Of a DNA stretch of 64,000 nt, positions 14,683 through 27,400 are shown piece after piece. Origin of the DNA: Caprella mutica (lineage: Eukaryota > Arthropoda > Malacostraca > Amphipoda > Caprellidae). The stretch's first letter is position 1. Each line of letters starts with the position of its first letter. The translations under genes and the position numbers were made by a program. Location: positions 62,001 through 126,000 of the forward strand of contig CANNZV010000934.1 of NCBI GenBank assembly GCA_947561585.1, written 5' to 3'. The notes under the pieces are model-generated. The model was not told the DNA's origin and did not search any database. It saw nothing but the letters and a program-made list of their open reading frames with translations.

Positions 14683-15165
14683 TTTAGTGACTCGGCGATA
14701 AGTTTACTAACCTCTCTCATCGTTTCATCGAAGGATAAGGGAGATGCTGTCTTAACTAATTAATTAGATAGAAAATAGCAAAATGAAGTCAGTGTTTCTT
14801 TGGTCTCATCCACTCTATCTATAACCTCTCTCCCCCAATCCATTAATTACATTATTTATCTCTGCAATGTCAATTCGTTTGTAGGATAAATTTCTGTTAA
14901 ACAATATTTATTTATTCATTATTGTACAGTACTGGGAAAATTGTTATGGATTTACCAAAAATTGAAATTTTGTTTATAAAATGGTTAATTAAATCAATTT
15001 CTTTGATTACAGTTGGATTAATTTTAATACGCTGGTATAGTGATACGTCTTGATCATCCTGAAACATTTAGTTTGACAACATTTAGTATCTGTAACTGCT
15101 TCAACAGTCGTTTCCCCACATTCACAAAATTCCCCATTATTTTCTATACACCATAATTTAAAAAA
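14683..15165. other. Unique AT-rich spacer, no gene seen
   Basis: Single-copy-looking sequence between the 29-bp array and an inverted repeat. The only open frame is short, minus-strand and without recognisable motif. No RNA gene or promoter seen. Confidence 0.6.
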
Positions 15166-15444
15166 AATTTCCATCACTTTTTCCCCATTCCCCATCAATA
15201 TTCCACATTCCCCATCACTTTGAATGTCATCGATTTTTTTCGAAATCCATCATTTTATTCCCAAAAAGTAAATTAAACGACAGTAAAAAGAGGTGCAGGG
15301 GTGGTTTTTCCCTCCTCCCATTCGAATTACGGCAGTTATCATCCTTAGAGTGAAATTGAAATAATTTCTGACTTTGATGGGGAGGGGAAATAGTGATGGG
15401 GAATGTGGAAAATTGATGGGGAATGGGGAAAAAGTGAGATGGAA
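15166..15444. repeat. Inverted repeat of GATGGGGAA-rich sequence (hairpin, about 50-nt arms)
   Basis: The 39 nt at 15181-15219 are the reverse complement of 15392-15430 with one mismatch. With a 2-nt gap the pairing extends outward to about 15166 and 15444. The loop is about 170 bp. One strand of each arm is a short imperfect GGGGAATG repeat. It could be a foldback element or an inverted minisatellite copy. No target-site duplication is clear. Confidence 0.75.
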
Positions 15445-15910
15445 TTGGAGAGAAAGTGATTGGGTCTGAGGAGAAAGTGATGGGAAATTGAATACAAATT
15501 ATGGTGACTGTAGAGTAAAGGAAAAATAAATCCATTTACAAATAAATCCGATTTCAATCAATGAAATTGGTTTAATTATCCTTTTTGTGAACAAAATTTC
15601 GAATTTGAAATTATCAATAATAATTTTTCCAGTACTATAAATGCATTAAATAAAATCTTTAATGTTCATTTGTTAAAAGCAATTATATAAATACCCGCAA
15701 CTTAGGATAATGAACCTTAATTCATGGAATAAACAATGAAAAAGAAGTATATGAGTTCAATATTTAGTCAAGTAGGTAGGTAGGAAGTTGGTAAATAAAT
15801 AATTAGTAGATATTGGTATCATTAATTCCTCTCCTTTCAAATTCAACCACAAACAAAGTTTGAGAATTAACAGCAGAGGAAAAGTAAGATGTTGTGTCAT
15901 ACTGCTATAT
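15445..15910. other. Unique AT-rich spacer, no gene seen
   Basis: AT-rich, with A-tracts and a short GTAGGTAGGTAGG run near 15771. Nothing resembling a gene. Confidence 0.5.
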
Positions 15911-16136
15911 AGGACGTTTCATTACATAATAGTTTCATTACTGGACGTTTCGTTACTAATCGTTTCATTATTGGACGTTTCGTTACTGACCGTTTCATTA
16001 TTGGACGTTTCGTTACTAATCGTTTCATTACTGGACGTTTCGTTACTAATCGTTTCATTGTTGGACGTTTCGTTACTAATCGTTTCATTACTGGACGTTT
16101 CGTTTATAGGACTTTTAGATACCAGATGTTTCGTTC
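15911..16136. repeat. 30-bp minisatellite made of two diverged 15-mers
   Basis: About seven copies. Each 30-bp unit is two related 15-mers, CGTTTCATTACTGGA and CGTTTCGTTACTAAT. The phase is kept exactly from 15931 to about 16110, then decays to 16136. Because 30 is a multiple of three, both strands have short open frames of 10-residue repeats. These are not evidence of a protein. Confidence 0.92.
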
Positions 16137-16390
16137 CTGGATGAATGATTTTATATGTTTGAAATTGGTTGCAGACTAAAATTTATTCCTATGATATACA
16201 TTAAAAATATATCCCGATATGCATTTTCTTCATCTGTGATGGTACGTATCCTAACTTTACATTTGCGTTTATCACCAAACCAATAATGTTTAGAATATTT
16301 GATATTCACTTTATGGATGTCGTAAACGAAATTTAAGCCTTCGATAAGTTTAATAGCATAAATTATTGAACGAAAAGAGCGTGGCATTTT

Positions 16391-17015
16391 AATAGCACGT
16401 GAGTTATATGATCTTAATAGCACGTGAGTTATATGATCTTAATAGCAAGTGAGTTATATGATCTTAATAGCACGTGAGTTATATGATCTTAATAACACGT
16501 GAGTTATATAATCTTAGTAGCACGTGAGTTATATGATCTTAATAACACGTGAGTTATATGATCTTAATAGCACGTGAGTTATATGATCTTAATAGCACGT
16601 GAGTTATATGATCTTAATAGCAAGTGAGTTATAAGATCTTAATAGCACGTGAGTTATATGATCTTAATAACAAGTGAGTTATATGATCTTAATAGCAAGT
16701 GAGTTATATGATCTTAATAGCACGTGAGTTATATGATCTTAATAGCACGTGAGTTATATGATCTTAATAGCACGTGAGTTATATGATCTTAATAGCACGT
16801 GAGTTATATGATCTTAATAGCACGTGAGTTATATGATCTTAATAGCACGTGAGTTATATGATCTTAATAGCACGTGAGTTATATGATCTTAATAGCAAGT
16901 GAGTTATATGATCTTAATAGCACGTGAGTTATAAGATCTTAATAGCACGTGAGTTATATGATCTTAATAGCACGTGAGTTATATGATCTTAATAGCATGT
17001 GAGTTATATGATCTT
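16391..17015. repeat. 25-copy, 25-bp minisatellite with an E-box in most units
   Basis: Exactly 25 copies of a 25-bp unit containing AATAGCACGTGAGTTATATG, with no indels over 625 bp. By my count 19 units keep the palindrome CACGTG. Five have CAAGTG and the last has CATGTG. CACGTG is the core site of many bHLH proteins. Any regulatory role is inference. Confidence 0.95.
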
Positions 17016-17639
17016 AAATATCTTTGGGAAATGTAACATTAAATGGTTACAGTATAAGGTTTATATATAATTTAATGTGACCGAGGTGTAGACTAATTAA
17101 CTTGATACTGCTCACAAAAATAGAAACTAATTAAGAACTTCATTATTACAAGCACAACCTTCACAATGAAAGTAAATCGCCACTGAATCGAGGTGTGAGT
17201 TTCAAAGAAATCTGGTAACATATTTTAACTAATTGAATTACAATTTGAATTAATGAAGTTAATTTGTTATAATTAATTTGGTTTGCCATCCCTATATAGT
17301 GATTGGTATTGTCAGTATTCTAATAACTATAGATTAAATGTATAATCTTTTTTAGAAACTATTCACTGAAATAACTAATCAATTCATCTGCATCAGTGCA
17401 TTATTTTCTCAAGAAAATGCATACAATTCATGCATCGTATCAACTTTGTTTTTAAATGGCATGCAATTCATTTGAATTGTGATCGTAAGGAGAGTTTTTA
17501 TGTGGAGTTTACAGTCCTCTTTATCATTTGAATACTATTGCTTCTTTCGTACACATCAAATTTTACGATTTCAGTTATGGGGAGAGTTTTACAGGTTAGA
17601 ACTTAACAATCGAATGCATTTGAAACTCACTTTATTTCC
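17016..17639. other. Unique AT-rich spacer, no gene seen
   Basis: AT-rich, many TTAATTAA-like stretches. A 66-residue open frame at 17479-17679 (+) has no recognisable domain and overlaps the start of the repeat copy at 17640. Confidence 0.5.
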
Positions 17640-18110
17640 TTGGCAGGATGAATCAGCGCTATCTTTAGATGGCCATTAGTCCAATACTGTGTACCCGTGA
17701 AAAAATGACACGGGGAAATCCTGGGTCATTTGGACAACAATTAGAAGTGACTCAACTCTATTGTAGACAAGAAATAGAAAAAAATGCAAATACACATAAT
17801 ATTCCAGTTTATAGCAACATTGACGTATTGAGAAAGTTTTCTTGTACACTGCACAAATAAATGATTAATGCTTTTAAATGAAACTTCATCTTACACACTT
17901 ACAACAATGGATGCAAGAGGTGGATAGAAAAACTTTGTTGCAAAAAAGAGAGGGACAGCTTGGAAAAATAACACATTCATAGATTTTGCTTTTTAGGTCC
18001 TGTTTTGAATACAGAATAAAATCACTGTGTTAAAAAGAACATACAATAAACCCCCGTTCCAAAAATAAGAACGTCAAAAACCTCCAGTGAAAAAAAAAAA
18101 CGATCCAATT
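17640..18110 (+). repeat. Old dispersed repeat, copy 1 (plus orientation), left of the 5.2-kb array
   Basis: Matches, in diverged form, the reverse complement of 23870-24235. Shared landmarks in the same order are TAGTCCAATACTGTGTA (17677 onward), GTGACTCAA, ACATAATATTCCAGT, TTGTACACTG, CAAATAAATGA and AGGTCCTGT (17995 onward). The final CAAATAAATGA contains AATAAA, so a 3'-UTR or retroposed origin is possible. The reading frame is not conserved between the copies. Identity unknown. Confidence 0.75.
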
Positions 18111-18612
18111 TCGTCTTATACCATTTTTCAATCGAATTCAACTACCAAGTTCAGAATGCAATAAAAACATTAAAAAGTGGGTAATTTTTGCAATTGATCT
18201 ATTTAAATTTATTCTTTGCTATTACTATATTTAATATTATTATTTGATAACAAATTAATGTAAACATTATTCATTTTTTTCGTCACTAATGTTATATTAA
18301 GAATTTCAAGATATAATACCTAGTTGAGCAACCAACATATTCTGTCTACAATAGAACATGAGTTTAAAAATCTGAATTTTATATCTAAATTTAGGAAATT
18401 CATTCCTGTTAAATGGAAGAACTTCGTTAGGTAATTACTAATTAAACACAAAGAAAATATAGAAAATAAGCTACTGAAAATATATCACCACTAGGCGATG
18501 AACACTAGTTTTTTGTTAGTATTGAATTTTGTTAAATAGTTTCACAGCATGAACTAATTATAGCTTATATTAATGGTTAACAATTAGTAATGGTACTTAT
18601 ATTGAAAGCAAT
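18111..18612. other. Unique AT-rich spacer, no gene seen
   Basis: Low-complexity AT-rich sequence leading into the ACTGTA array. Nothing recognised. Confidence 0.5.
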
Positions 18613-21600
18613 GACTGTAAAACTGTATAAACTGTAAAAACTGTAGAACTATTAAAACTGTAAAAACTGTAGAACTGTTAAAACTGTAAAAACTGTAGAA
18701 CTGTTAAAACTGTAAAAACTGTAGAACTGTTAAAACTGTAAAGACTGTAGAACTGTTAAAACTGTAAAAATTGTAGAACTGTTAAAACTGTAGAACTGTA
18801 AAAACTGTAGAACTGTTAAAACTGTAAAAACTGTAGAACTGTTAAAACTGTAAAAACTGTAGAACTGTAAAAACTGTAGAACTGTAAAAACTGTAGAACT
18901 GTAAAAACTATAAAAACTGTAGAACTGTAAAAACTGTAAAAACTGTAGAACTGTTAAAACTGTAAAAACTGTAGAACTGTTAAAACTGTAAAAACTGTAG
19001 AACTGTTATAACTGTAAAAACTGTAGAACTGTTAAAACTGTAAAAACTGTAAAACTGTAAAAACTGTAAAAACTGTAGAACTGTAAAAACTGTAGAACTG
19101 TAAAAACTGTAGAACTGTAAAAACTGTAGAACTGTAAAAACTGTAGAACTGTTAAAACTGTAAAAACTGTAGAACTGTTAAAACTGTAAAAACTGTAGAA
19201 CTGTTAAAACTGTAAAAACTGTAGAACTGTAAAAACTGTAGAACTGTAAAAACTGTATAAACTGTAGAACTGTAAAAACTGTAAAAACTGTAGAACTGTA
19301 AAAACTGTAGAACTGTAAAAACTGTAAAACTGTAAAAACTGTAGAACTGTAAAAACTGTAGAACTGTAAAAACTGTAAAAACTGTAAAAACTGTAGAAAC
19401 TGTAAAAACTTTAGAACTGTAAAAACTGTAGAACTGTAAAAACTGTAGAACTGTAAAAACTGTAGAACTGTAAAAACTGTAGAACTGTAAAAACTGTAGA
19501 ACAGTAAAAACTGTAGAACTGTAAAAACTGTAAAAACTGTAGAACTGTAAAAACTGTAAAAACTGTAGAACTGTAAAAACTGTAAAAACTGTAGAACTGT
19601 AAAAACTGTAGAACTGTAAAAACTGTAGAACTGTAAAAACTGTAGAACTGTAAAAACTGTAGAACTGTAAAAACTGTAGAAATGTTAAAACTGTAAAAAC
19701 TGTAAAAACTGTAGAACTGTAGAAACTGTAGAACTGTAAAAACTGTAAAAACTGTAGAACTGTTAAAACTGTAAAAACTGTAGAACTGTAAAAACTGTAA
19801 AAACTGTAGAACTGTTAAAACTGTAAAAACTGTAGAACTGTAAAAACTGTAAAAACTGTAGAACTGTAAAAACTGTAGAACTGTAAAAACTGTAGAACTG
19901 TAAAAACTGTAGAACTGTAAAAACTATAAAAACTGTAGAACTGTAAAAACTGTAAAAACTGTAGAACTGTAAAAACTGTAGAACTGTAGAAACTGTAAAA
20001 ACTGTAGAACTGTAAAAACTGTAAAAACTGTAGAACTGTAAAAACTGTAAAAACTGTAGAACTGTAAAAACTGTAAAAACTGAAGAACTGTAAAAACTGT
20101 AAAAACTGTAGAACTGTAAAAACTGTAGAACTGTAAAAACTGTAGAACTGTAAAAACTGTAAAAACTGTAAAAACTGTAGAACTGTAAAAACTGTAAAAA
20201 CTGTAGAACTGTAAAAACTGTAGAACTGTAAAAACTGTAGAACTGTTAAAACTGTAAAAACTGTAGAACTGTTAAAACTGTAGAACTGTAGAACTGTAAA
20301 AACTGTAAAAACTGTAGAACTGTAAAAACTGTAAAAACTGTAGAACTGTAAAAACTGTAAAAACTGTAGAACTGTAAAAACTGTAGAACTGTAAAAACTG
20401 TAGAACTGTAAAAACTGTAAAAACTGTAGAACTGTAAAAACTGTAAAAACTGTAGAACTGTAAAAACTGTAAAAACTGTAAAAACTGTAGAACTGTAAAA
20501 ACTGTAAAAACTGTAGAACTGTAAAAACTGTAAAAACTGTTGAACTGTAAAAACTGTAGAACTGTAAAAACTGTAGAACTGTAAAAACTGTAGAACTGTA
20601 AAAACTGTAGAACTGTAAAAACTGTAGAACTGTAAAAACTGTAAAAACTGTAGAACTGTAAAAACTGTAAAAACTGTAGAACTGTTAAAACTGTAAAAAC
20701 TGTAGAACTGTTAAAACTGTAAAAACTGTAAAACTGTTAAAACTGTAAAAACTGTAAAAACTGTAAAAACTGTAAAAACTGTAAAAACTGTAGAACTGTA
20801 AAAACTGTAGAACTGTAAAAACTGTAAAAAACTGTAAAAACTGTAAAAACTGTAAAAACTGTAGAACTGTAAAAACTGTAGAACTGTAAAAACTGTAAAA
20901 ACTGTAAAACTGTAAAAACTGTAGAACTGTAAAAACTGTAGAACTGTAAAAACTGTAAAAACTGTAGAACTGTTAAAACTGTAGAACCGTAGAACTGTTA
21001 AAACTGTAAAACTGTAAAAACTGTAGAACTGTAAAAACTGTAGAACTGTAAAAACTGTAAAAACTGTAGAACTGTTAAAACTGTAAAAACTGTAAAAACT
21101 GTAGAACTGTAAAAACTGTAAAAACTGTAGAACTGTTAAAACTGTAAAAACTGTAGAACTGTTAAAACTGTAAAAATTGTAGAACTGTTAAAACTGTAAA
21201 AACTGTAGAACTGTAAAAACTGTAGAACTGTTAAAACTGTAAAAACTGTAGAACTGTTAAAACTGTACAAACTGTAGAACTGTAAAAACTGTAGAACTGT
21301 AAAAACTGTAGAACTGTAAAAACTGTAAAAACTGTAGAACTGTAAAAACTGTAAAAACTGTAGAACTGTTAAAACTGTTTTAACTGTAGAACTGTTAAAA
21401 CTGTAAAAACTGTAGAACTGTTAAAACTGTAAAAACTGTAGAACTGTTAAAACTGTAAAAACTGTAAAACTGTAAAAACTGTAAAAACTGTAGAACTGTA
21501 AAAACTGTAGAACTGTAAAAACTGTAGAACTGTAAAAACTGTAGAACTGTAAAAACTGTAGAACTGTTAAAACTGTAAAAACTGTAGAACTGTTAAAACT

Positions 21601-23832
21601 GTAAAAACTGTAGAACTGTTAAAACTGTAAAAACTGTAGAACTGTAAAAACTGTAGAACTGTAAAAACTGTATAAACTGTAGAACTGTAAAAACTGTAAA
21701 AACTGTAGAACTGTAAAAACTGTACAACTGTAAAAACTGTAAAACTGTAAAAACTGTAGAACTGTAAAAACTGTAGAACTGTAAAAACTGTAAAAACTGT
21801 AAAAACTGTAAAAACTGTAGAACTGTAAAAACTGTAGAACTGTAAAAACTGTAGAACTGTAAAAACTGTAGAACTGTAAAAACTGTAGAACTGTAAAAAC
21901 TGTAGAACAGTAAAAACTGTAGAACTGTAAAAACTGTAAAAACTGTAGAACTGTAAAAACTGTAAAAACTGTAGAACTGTAAAAACTGTAAAAACTGTAG
22001 AACTGTAAAAACTGTAGAACTGTAAAAACTGTAGAACTGTAAAAACTGTAGAACTGTAAAAACTGTAGAACTGTAAAAACTGTAGAACTGTTAAAACTGT
22101 AAAAACTGTAAAAACTGTAGAACTGTAAAAACTGTAGAACTGTAAAAACTGTAAAAACTGTAGAACTGTAAAAACTGTAAAAACTGTAGAACTGTAAAAA
22201 CTGTAGAACTGTAAAAACTGTAAAAACTGTAGAACTGTAAAAACTGTAAAAACTGTAGAACTGTAAAAACTGTAGAACTGTAAAAACTGTAGAACTGTAA
22301 AAACTGTAGAACTGTAAAAACTGTAGAACTGTAAAAACTGTAGAACTGTAAAAACTGTTAAAACTGTAGAACTGTAAAAACTGTAAAAACTGTAGAACTG
22401 TAAAAACTGTAGAACTGTAAAAACTGTAAAAACTGTAGAACTGTAAAAACTGTAAAAACTGTAGAACTGTAAAAACTGTTAAAACTGTAGAACTGTAAAA
22501 ACTGTAAAAACTGAAGAACTGTAAAAACTGTAAAAACTGTAGAACTGTAAAAACTGTAGAACTGTAAAAACTGTAGAACTGTAAAAACTGTAGAACTGTA
22601 AAAACTGTAAAAACTGTAGAACTGTAAAAACTGTAAAAACTGTAGAACTGTAAAAACTGTAGAACTGTAAAAACTGTAGAACTGTTAAAACTGTAAAAAC
22701 TGTAGAACTGTTAAAACTGTAGAACTGTAGAACTGTAAAAACTGTAAAAACTGTAGAACTGTAAAAACTGTAGAACTGTAAAAACTGTAAAAACTGTAGA
22801 ACTGTAAAAACTGTAGAACTGTAAAAACTGTAGAATTGTAAAAACTGTAAAAACTGTAGAACTGTAAAAACTGTAAAAACTGTAGAACTGTAAAAACTGT
22901 AAAAACTGTAAAAACTGTAGAACTGTAAAAACTGTAAAAACTGTAGAACTGTAAAAACTGTAAAAACTGTTGAACTGTAAAAACTGTAGAACTGTAAAAA
23001 CTGTAGAACTGTAAAAACTGTAGAACTGTAAAAACTGTAGAACTGTAAAAACTGTAGAACTGTAAAAACTGTAAAAACTGTAGAACTGTAAAAACTGTAA
23101 AAACTGTAGAACTGTTAAAACTGTAAAAACTGTAGAACTGTTAAAACTGTAAAAACTGTAAAACTGTTAAAACTGTAAAAACTGTAAAAACTGTACAAAC
23201 TGTAAAACTGTAAAAACTGTAGAACTGTAAAAACTGTAAAAAACTGTAAAAACTGTAAAAACTGTAGAATTGTAAAAACTGTAGAACTGTAAAAACTGTA
23301 AAAACTGTAGAACTGTAAAAACTGTAGAACTGTAAGAACTGTAGAACTGTAAAAACTGTAAAAACTGTAGAACTGTTAAAACTGTAGAACTGTAGAACTG
23401 TTAAAACTGTAAAACTGTAAAAACTGTAAAAACTGTAAAAACTGTAGAACTGTAAAAACTGTAGAACTGTAAAAACTGTAAAAACTGTAGAACTGTTAAA
23501 ACTGTAAAAACTGTAAAAACTGTAAAAACTGTAGAACTGTAAAAACTGTAAAAACTGTAGAACTGTAAAACTGTAAAAACTGTAAAAACTGTAGAACTGT
23601 AAAAACTGTAAAAACTGTAGAACTGTAAAAACTGTAAAAACTGTAAAAACTGTAAAAACTGTAGAACTGTAAAAACTGTAGAACTGTAAAAACTGTAAAA
23701 ACTGTAGAACTGTTAAAACTGTAAAAACTGTAAAAACTGTAAAAACTGTAAAAACTGTAGAACTGTTAAAACTGTAAAAACTGTAAAAACTGTAGAACTG
23801 TAAAAACTGTAGAACTGTAAAAACTGTAAAAA
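18613..23832. repeat. 5.2-kb ACTGTA array with 9- and 8-bp steps (17-bp dimer)
   Basis: The core ACTGTAAAAACTGTAGA combines a 9-bp step (ACTGTAAAA) and an 8-bp step (ACTGTAGA). Stretches of pure 9-mers and ACTGTTAAA variants are mixed in. Rare variants recur about 2.4 kb apart: TATAAACTG at 19256 and 21671, ACAGTAAAA at 19501 and 21907, TGAAGAACTG at 20081 and 22512, GTTGAACTG near 20539 and 22969. So a block of about 2.42 kb was duplicated. The minus strand lacks stops in one frame for 262 codons because of composition. Confidence 0.96.
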
Positions 23833-23869
23833 TTACATTTTCATGTTTTTTTTGACCTGCGGTTTTTTT

Positions 23870-24235
23870 AGCGGGTGGGTTAACTGCTCGTAGTTTTTGA
23901 GGAGGGGGGGGGGTTGTCCCAGAATTCAAGACAGGACCTTATAAGCAAAAAAATTGAAACGGGTTGTTTCTTCCAACCATTGTAGTAAGGGTATAAACTG
24001 CAGTTTCACATTGAAAAGGAATTAGTCATTTATTTGAACAGTGTACAAATAGATTTGTTCAATATGTCAATTTCCAAATAGACTGGAATATTATGAATAT
24101 TCGTATTTTTTGTCTATAAGGGTAATACTTCAATTGACTTGAGTCACTTCCTAAGATTTCGCCTGTGTTATTTTTTCATGGCTACACAGTATTGGACTAG
24201 TGGTTATTCGATTTAATCAATTTTAGAAATTCACC
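23870..24235 (-). repeat. Old dispersed repeat, copy 2 (minus orientation), right of the 5.2-kb array
   Basis: Reverse-complement counterpart of 17640-18110; see that entry for the shared landmarks. Here it lies about 40 bp from the array end and contains a G-run at about 23901-23913. The two copies bracket the ACTGTA array in opposite orientation. Confidence 0.75.
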
Positions 24236-24410
24236 CCTCTGCACTAGTGTCAGCTAGTTCATAGTATTTTTTTTAATCATCATAAATGAATTGTATATGT
24301 GACAAATTAGTCGATCCAACTTTAAGGTAGTTAAATATCGAGAAATTTTATAGATTGCATTATTAATTGCGATATAGGCTATTAGACCAGTTTATATTAT
24401 ATTAAAGATA

Positions 24411-27400
24411 GAGATGCAATGGACACACACAGAGTTAGTCAAGAGATGTAATGGACACACACAGAGTTAGTCAAGAGATGCAATGGACACACACAGAGTT
24501 AGTCAAGAGATGCATAAACACACACAGAATTAGTCAAGAGATGCAATGGACACACACAGAGTTAGTCAAGAGATGCATGGACACACACAGAGTTAGTCAA
24601 GAGATGCAATGGACACACACAGAGTTAGTCAAGAGATGCATGGACACACACAGAGTTAGTCAAGAGATGCAATGGACACACACAGAGTTAGTCAAGAGAT
24701 GCATGGACATACAGAGAGTTAGTCAAGAGATGTAATGGACACACACAGAGTTAGTCAAGAGATTTAATGGACACACACACAGAGTTAGTCAAGAGATGCA
24801 ATGGACACACACAGAGTTAGTCAAGAGATGCAATGGACACACACAGAGTTAGTCAAGAGATGCATGGACACACACAGAGTTAGTCAAGAGATGCAATGGA
24901 CACACACAGAGTTAGTCAAGAGATATAATGGACACACACAGAGTTAGTCAAGAGATGTAATGGACACACACAGAGTTAGTCAAGAGATGCAATGGAAACA
25001 CACAGAGTTAGTAAAGAGATGCAATGGACACACACAGAGTTAGTCAAGAGATGCATGGACACACACAGAGTTAGTCAAGAGATGCATGGACACACACAGA
25101 ATTAGTCAAGAGATGCAATGGACACACACAGAGTTAGTCAAGAGATGCATGGACACACACAGAGTTAGTCAAGAGATGCAATGGACACACACAGAGTTAG
25201 TCAAGAGATATAATGGACACACACAGAGTTAGTCAAGAGATATAATGGACACACACAGAGTTAGTCAAGAGATGCAGTGGAAACACATAGAGTTAGTCAA
25301 GAGATGCATGGACACACACAGAGTTAGTCAAGAGATGCATGGACACACACAGAATTAGTCAAGAGATGCAATGGAAACACACAGAGTTAGTCAAGAGATA
25401 TAATGGACACACACAGAGTTAGTCAAGAGATGCAATGGAAACACACAGAGTTAGTCAAGAGATGCAATTGACACACACAGAGTTAGTCAAGAGATGCATG
25501 GACACACACAGAGTTAGTCAAGAGATGCATGGACACACACAGAGTTAGTCAAGAGATGCAATGGACAAACAGAGTTAGTCAAGAGATGTAATGGACACAC
25601 ACAGAGTTAGTCAAGAGATATAATGGACACACACAGAGTTAGTCAAGAGATGCATGGACACACACAGAATTAGTCAAGAGATGCAAGGGACACACACAGA
25701 GTTAGTCAAGAGATGCAATGGACACACACAGAGTTAGTCAAGAGATGCATGGACATACACAGAGTTAGTCAAGAGATGCAATGGACACACACAAAGTTAG
25801 TCAAGAGATGCAATGGACACACACAGAGTTAGTCAAGAGATGCATGGACACACACAGAGTTAGTCAAGAGATGTAATGGACACACACAGAGTTAGTCAAG
25901 AGATGCAATGGACACACACAGAGTTAGTCAAGAGATGCAATGGACACACACAGAGTTAGTCAAGAGATGCAATGGACACACACAGAGTTAGTCAAGAGAT
26001 GCATGGACACACACAGAGTTAGTCAAGAGATGCATGGACACACACAGAGTTAGTCAAGAGATGCAATGGACACACACAGAGTTAGTCAAGAGATGTAATG
26101 GACACACACAGAGTTAGTCAACCGATGCAATGGATACACACAGAGTTAGTCAAGAGATGCAATGGACACACACAGAGTTAGTCAAGAGATGTAATGGACA
26201 CACACAGAGTTAGTCAAGAGATGCATGGACACACACAGAGTTAGTCAACCGATGCAATGGATACACACAGAATTAGTCAAGAGATGCAATGGACACACAC
26301 AGAGTTAGTCAAGAGATGTAATGGACACACACAGAGTTAGTCAAGAGATGCATGAACACACACAGAGTTAGTCAAGAGATGTAATGGACACACACAGAGT
26401 TAGTCAAGAGATGTAATGGACACACGCAGAGTTAGTCAAGAGATGCATGGACACACACAGAGTTAGTCAAGAGATGCATGGACACACAGAGTTAGTCAAG
26501 AGATGCATGAACACACACAGAGTTAGTCAAGAGATGCATGGACACACACAGAGTTAGTCAAGAGATGCAATGGACACACACAGAGTTAGTCAAGAGATGC
26601 ATAGACACACACAGAGTTAGTCAAGAGATGTAATGGACACACACAGAGTTAGTCAAGAGATGCATGGACACACACAGAGTTAGTCAAGAAATGCAATGGA
26701 CACACACAGAGTTAGTCAAGAGATGCATGGACACACACAGAGTTAGTCAAGAGATGCAATGGACACACACAGACTTAGTCAAGAGATGCATGGACACACA
26801 TAGAGTTAGTCAAGAGATGCATGGACACACACAGAGTTAGTCAAGAGATGTAATGGACACACACAGAGTTAGTCAAGGATGCATGGACACACACAGAGTT
26901 AGTCAAGAGATGCAATGGACACACACAGAGTTAGTCAAGAGATGCATGGACACACACAGAGTTAGTCAAGAGATGCAATGGACACACACAGAGTTAGTCA
27001 AGAGATGCAATGGACACACACAGAGTTAGTCAAGAGATGCAATGGACACACACAGAGTTAGTCAAGAGATGCAATGGACACACACAGAATTAGTCAAGAG
27101 ATGCATGGACACACACAGAATTAGTCAAGAGATGCAAGGGACACACACAGAGTTAGTCAAGAGATGCAATGGACACACACAGAGTTAGTCAAGAGATTTA
27201 ATTGACACACACAGAGTTAGTCAAGAGATGTAATGGATACACACAGAGTTAGTCAAGAGATGCAATGGACACACACAGAGTTAGTCAAGAGATGCATGGA
27301 CACACACAGAGTTAGTCAAGAGATGCAATGGACACACACAGAGTTAGTCAAGAGATGCAATGGACACACACAGAGTTAGTCAAGAGATGCATGGACACAC

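Noticed and set aside
15860..16144. 94-codon plus frame and matching minus frame
   Set aside because: Both strands are open through the 30-bp array because its period is a multiple of three.
16151..16423. 90-codon minus frame that is protein-like in composition
   Set aside because: Starts inside the 25-bp array and matches no family I know; no splice or promoter support. Worth a database search only.
23141..23929. 262-codon minus-strand open frame
   Set aside because: It is the ACTGTA array read in a stop-free frame (Phe/Thr/Val/Tyr/Ser only), plus array flank.
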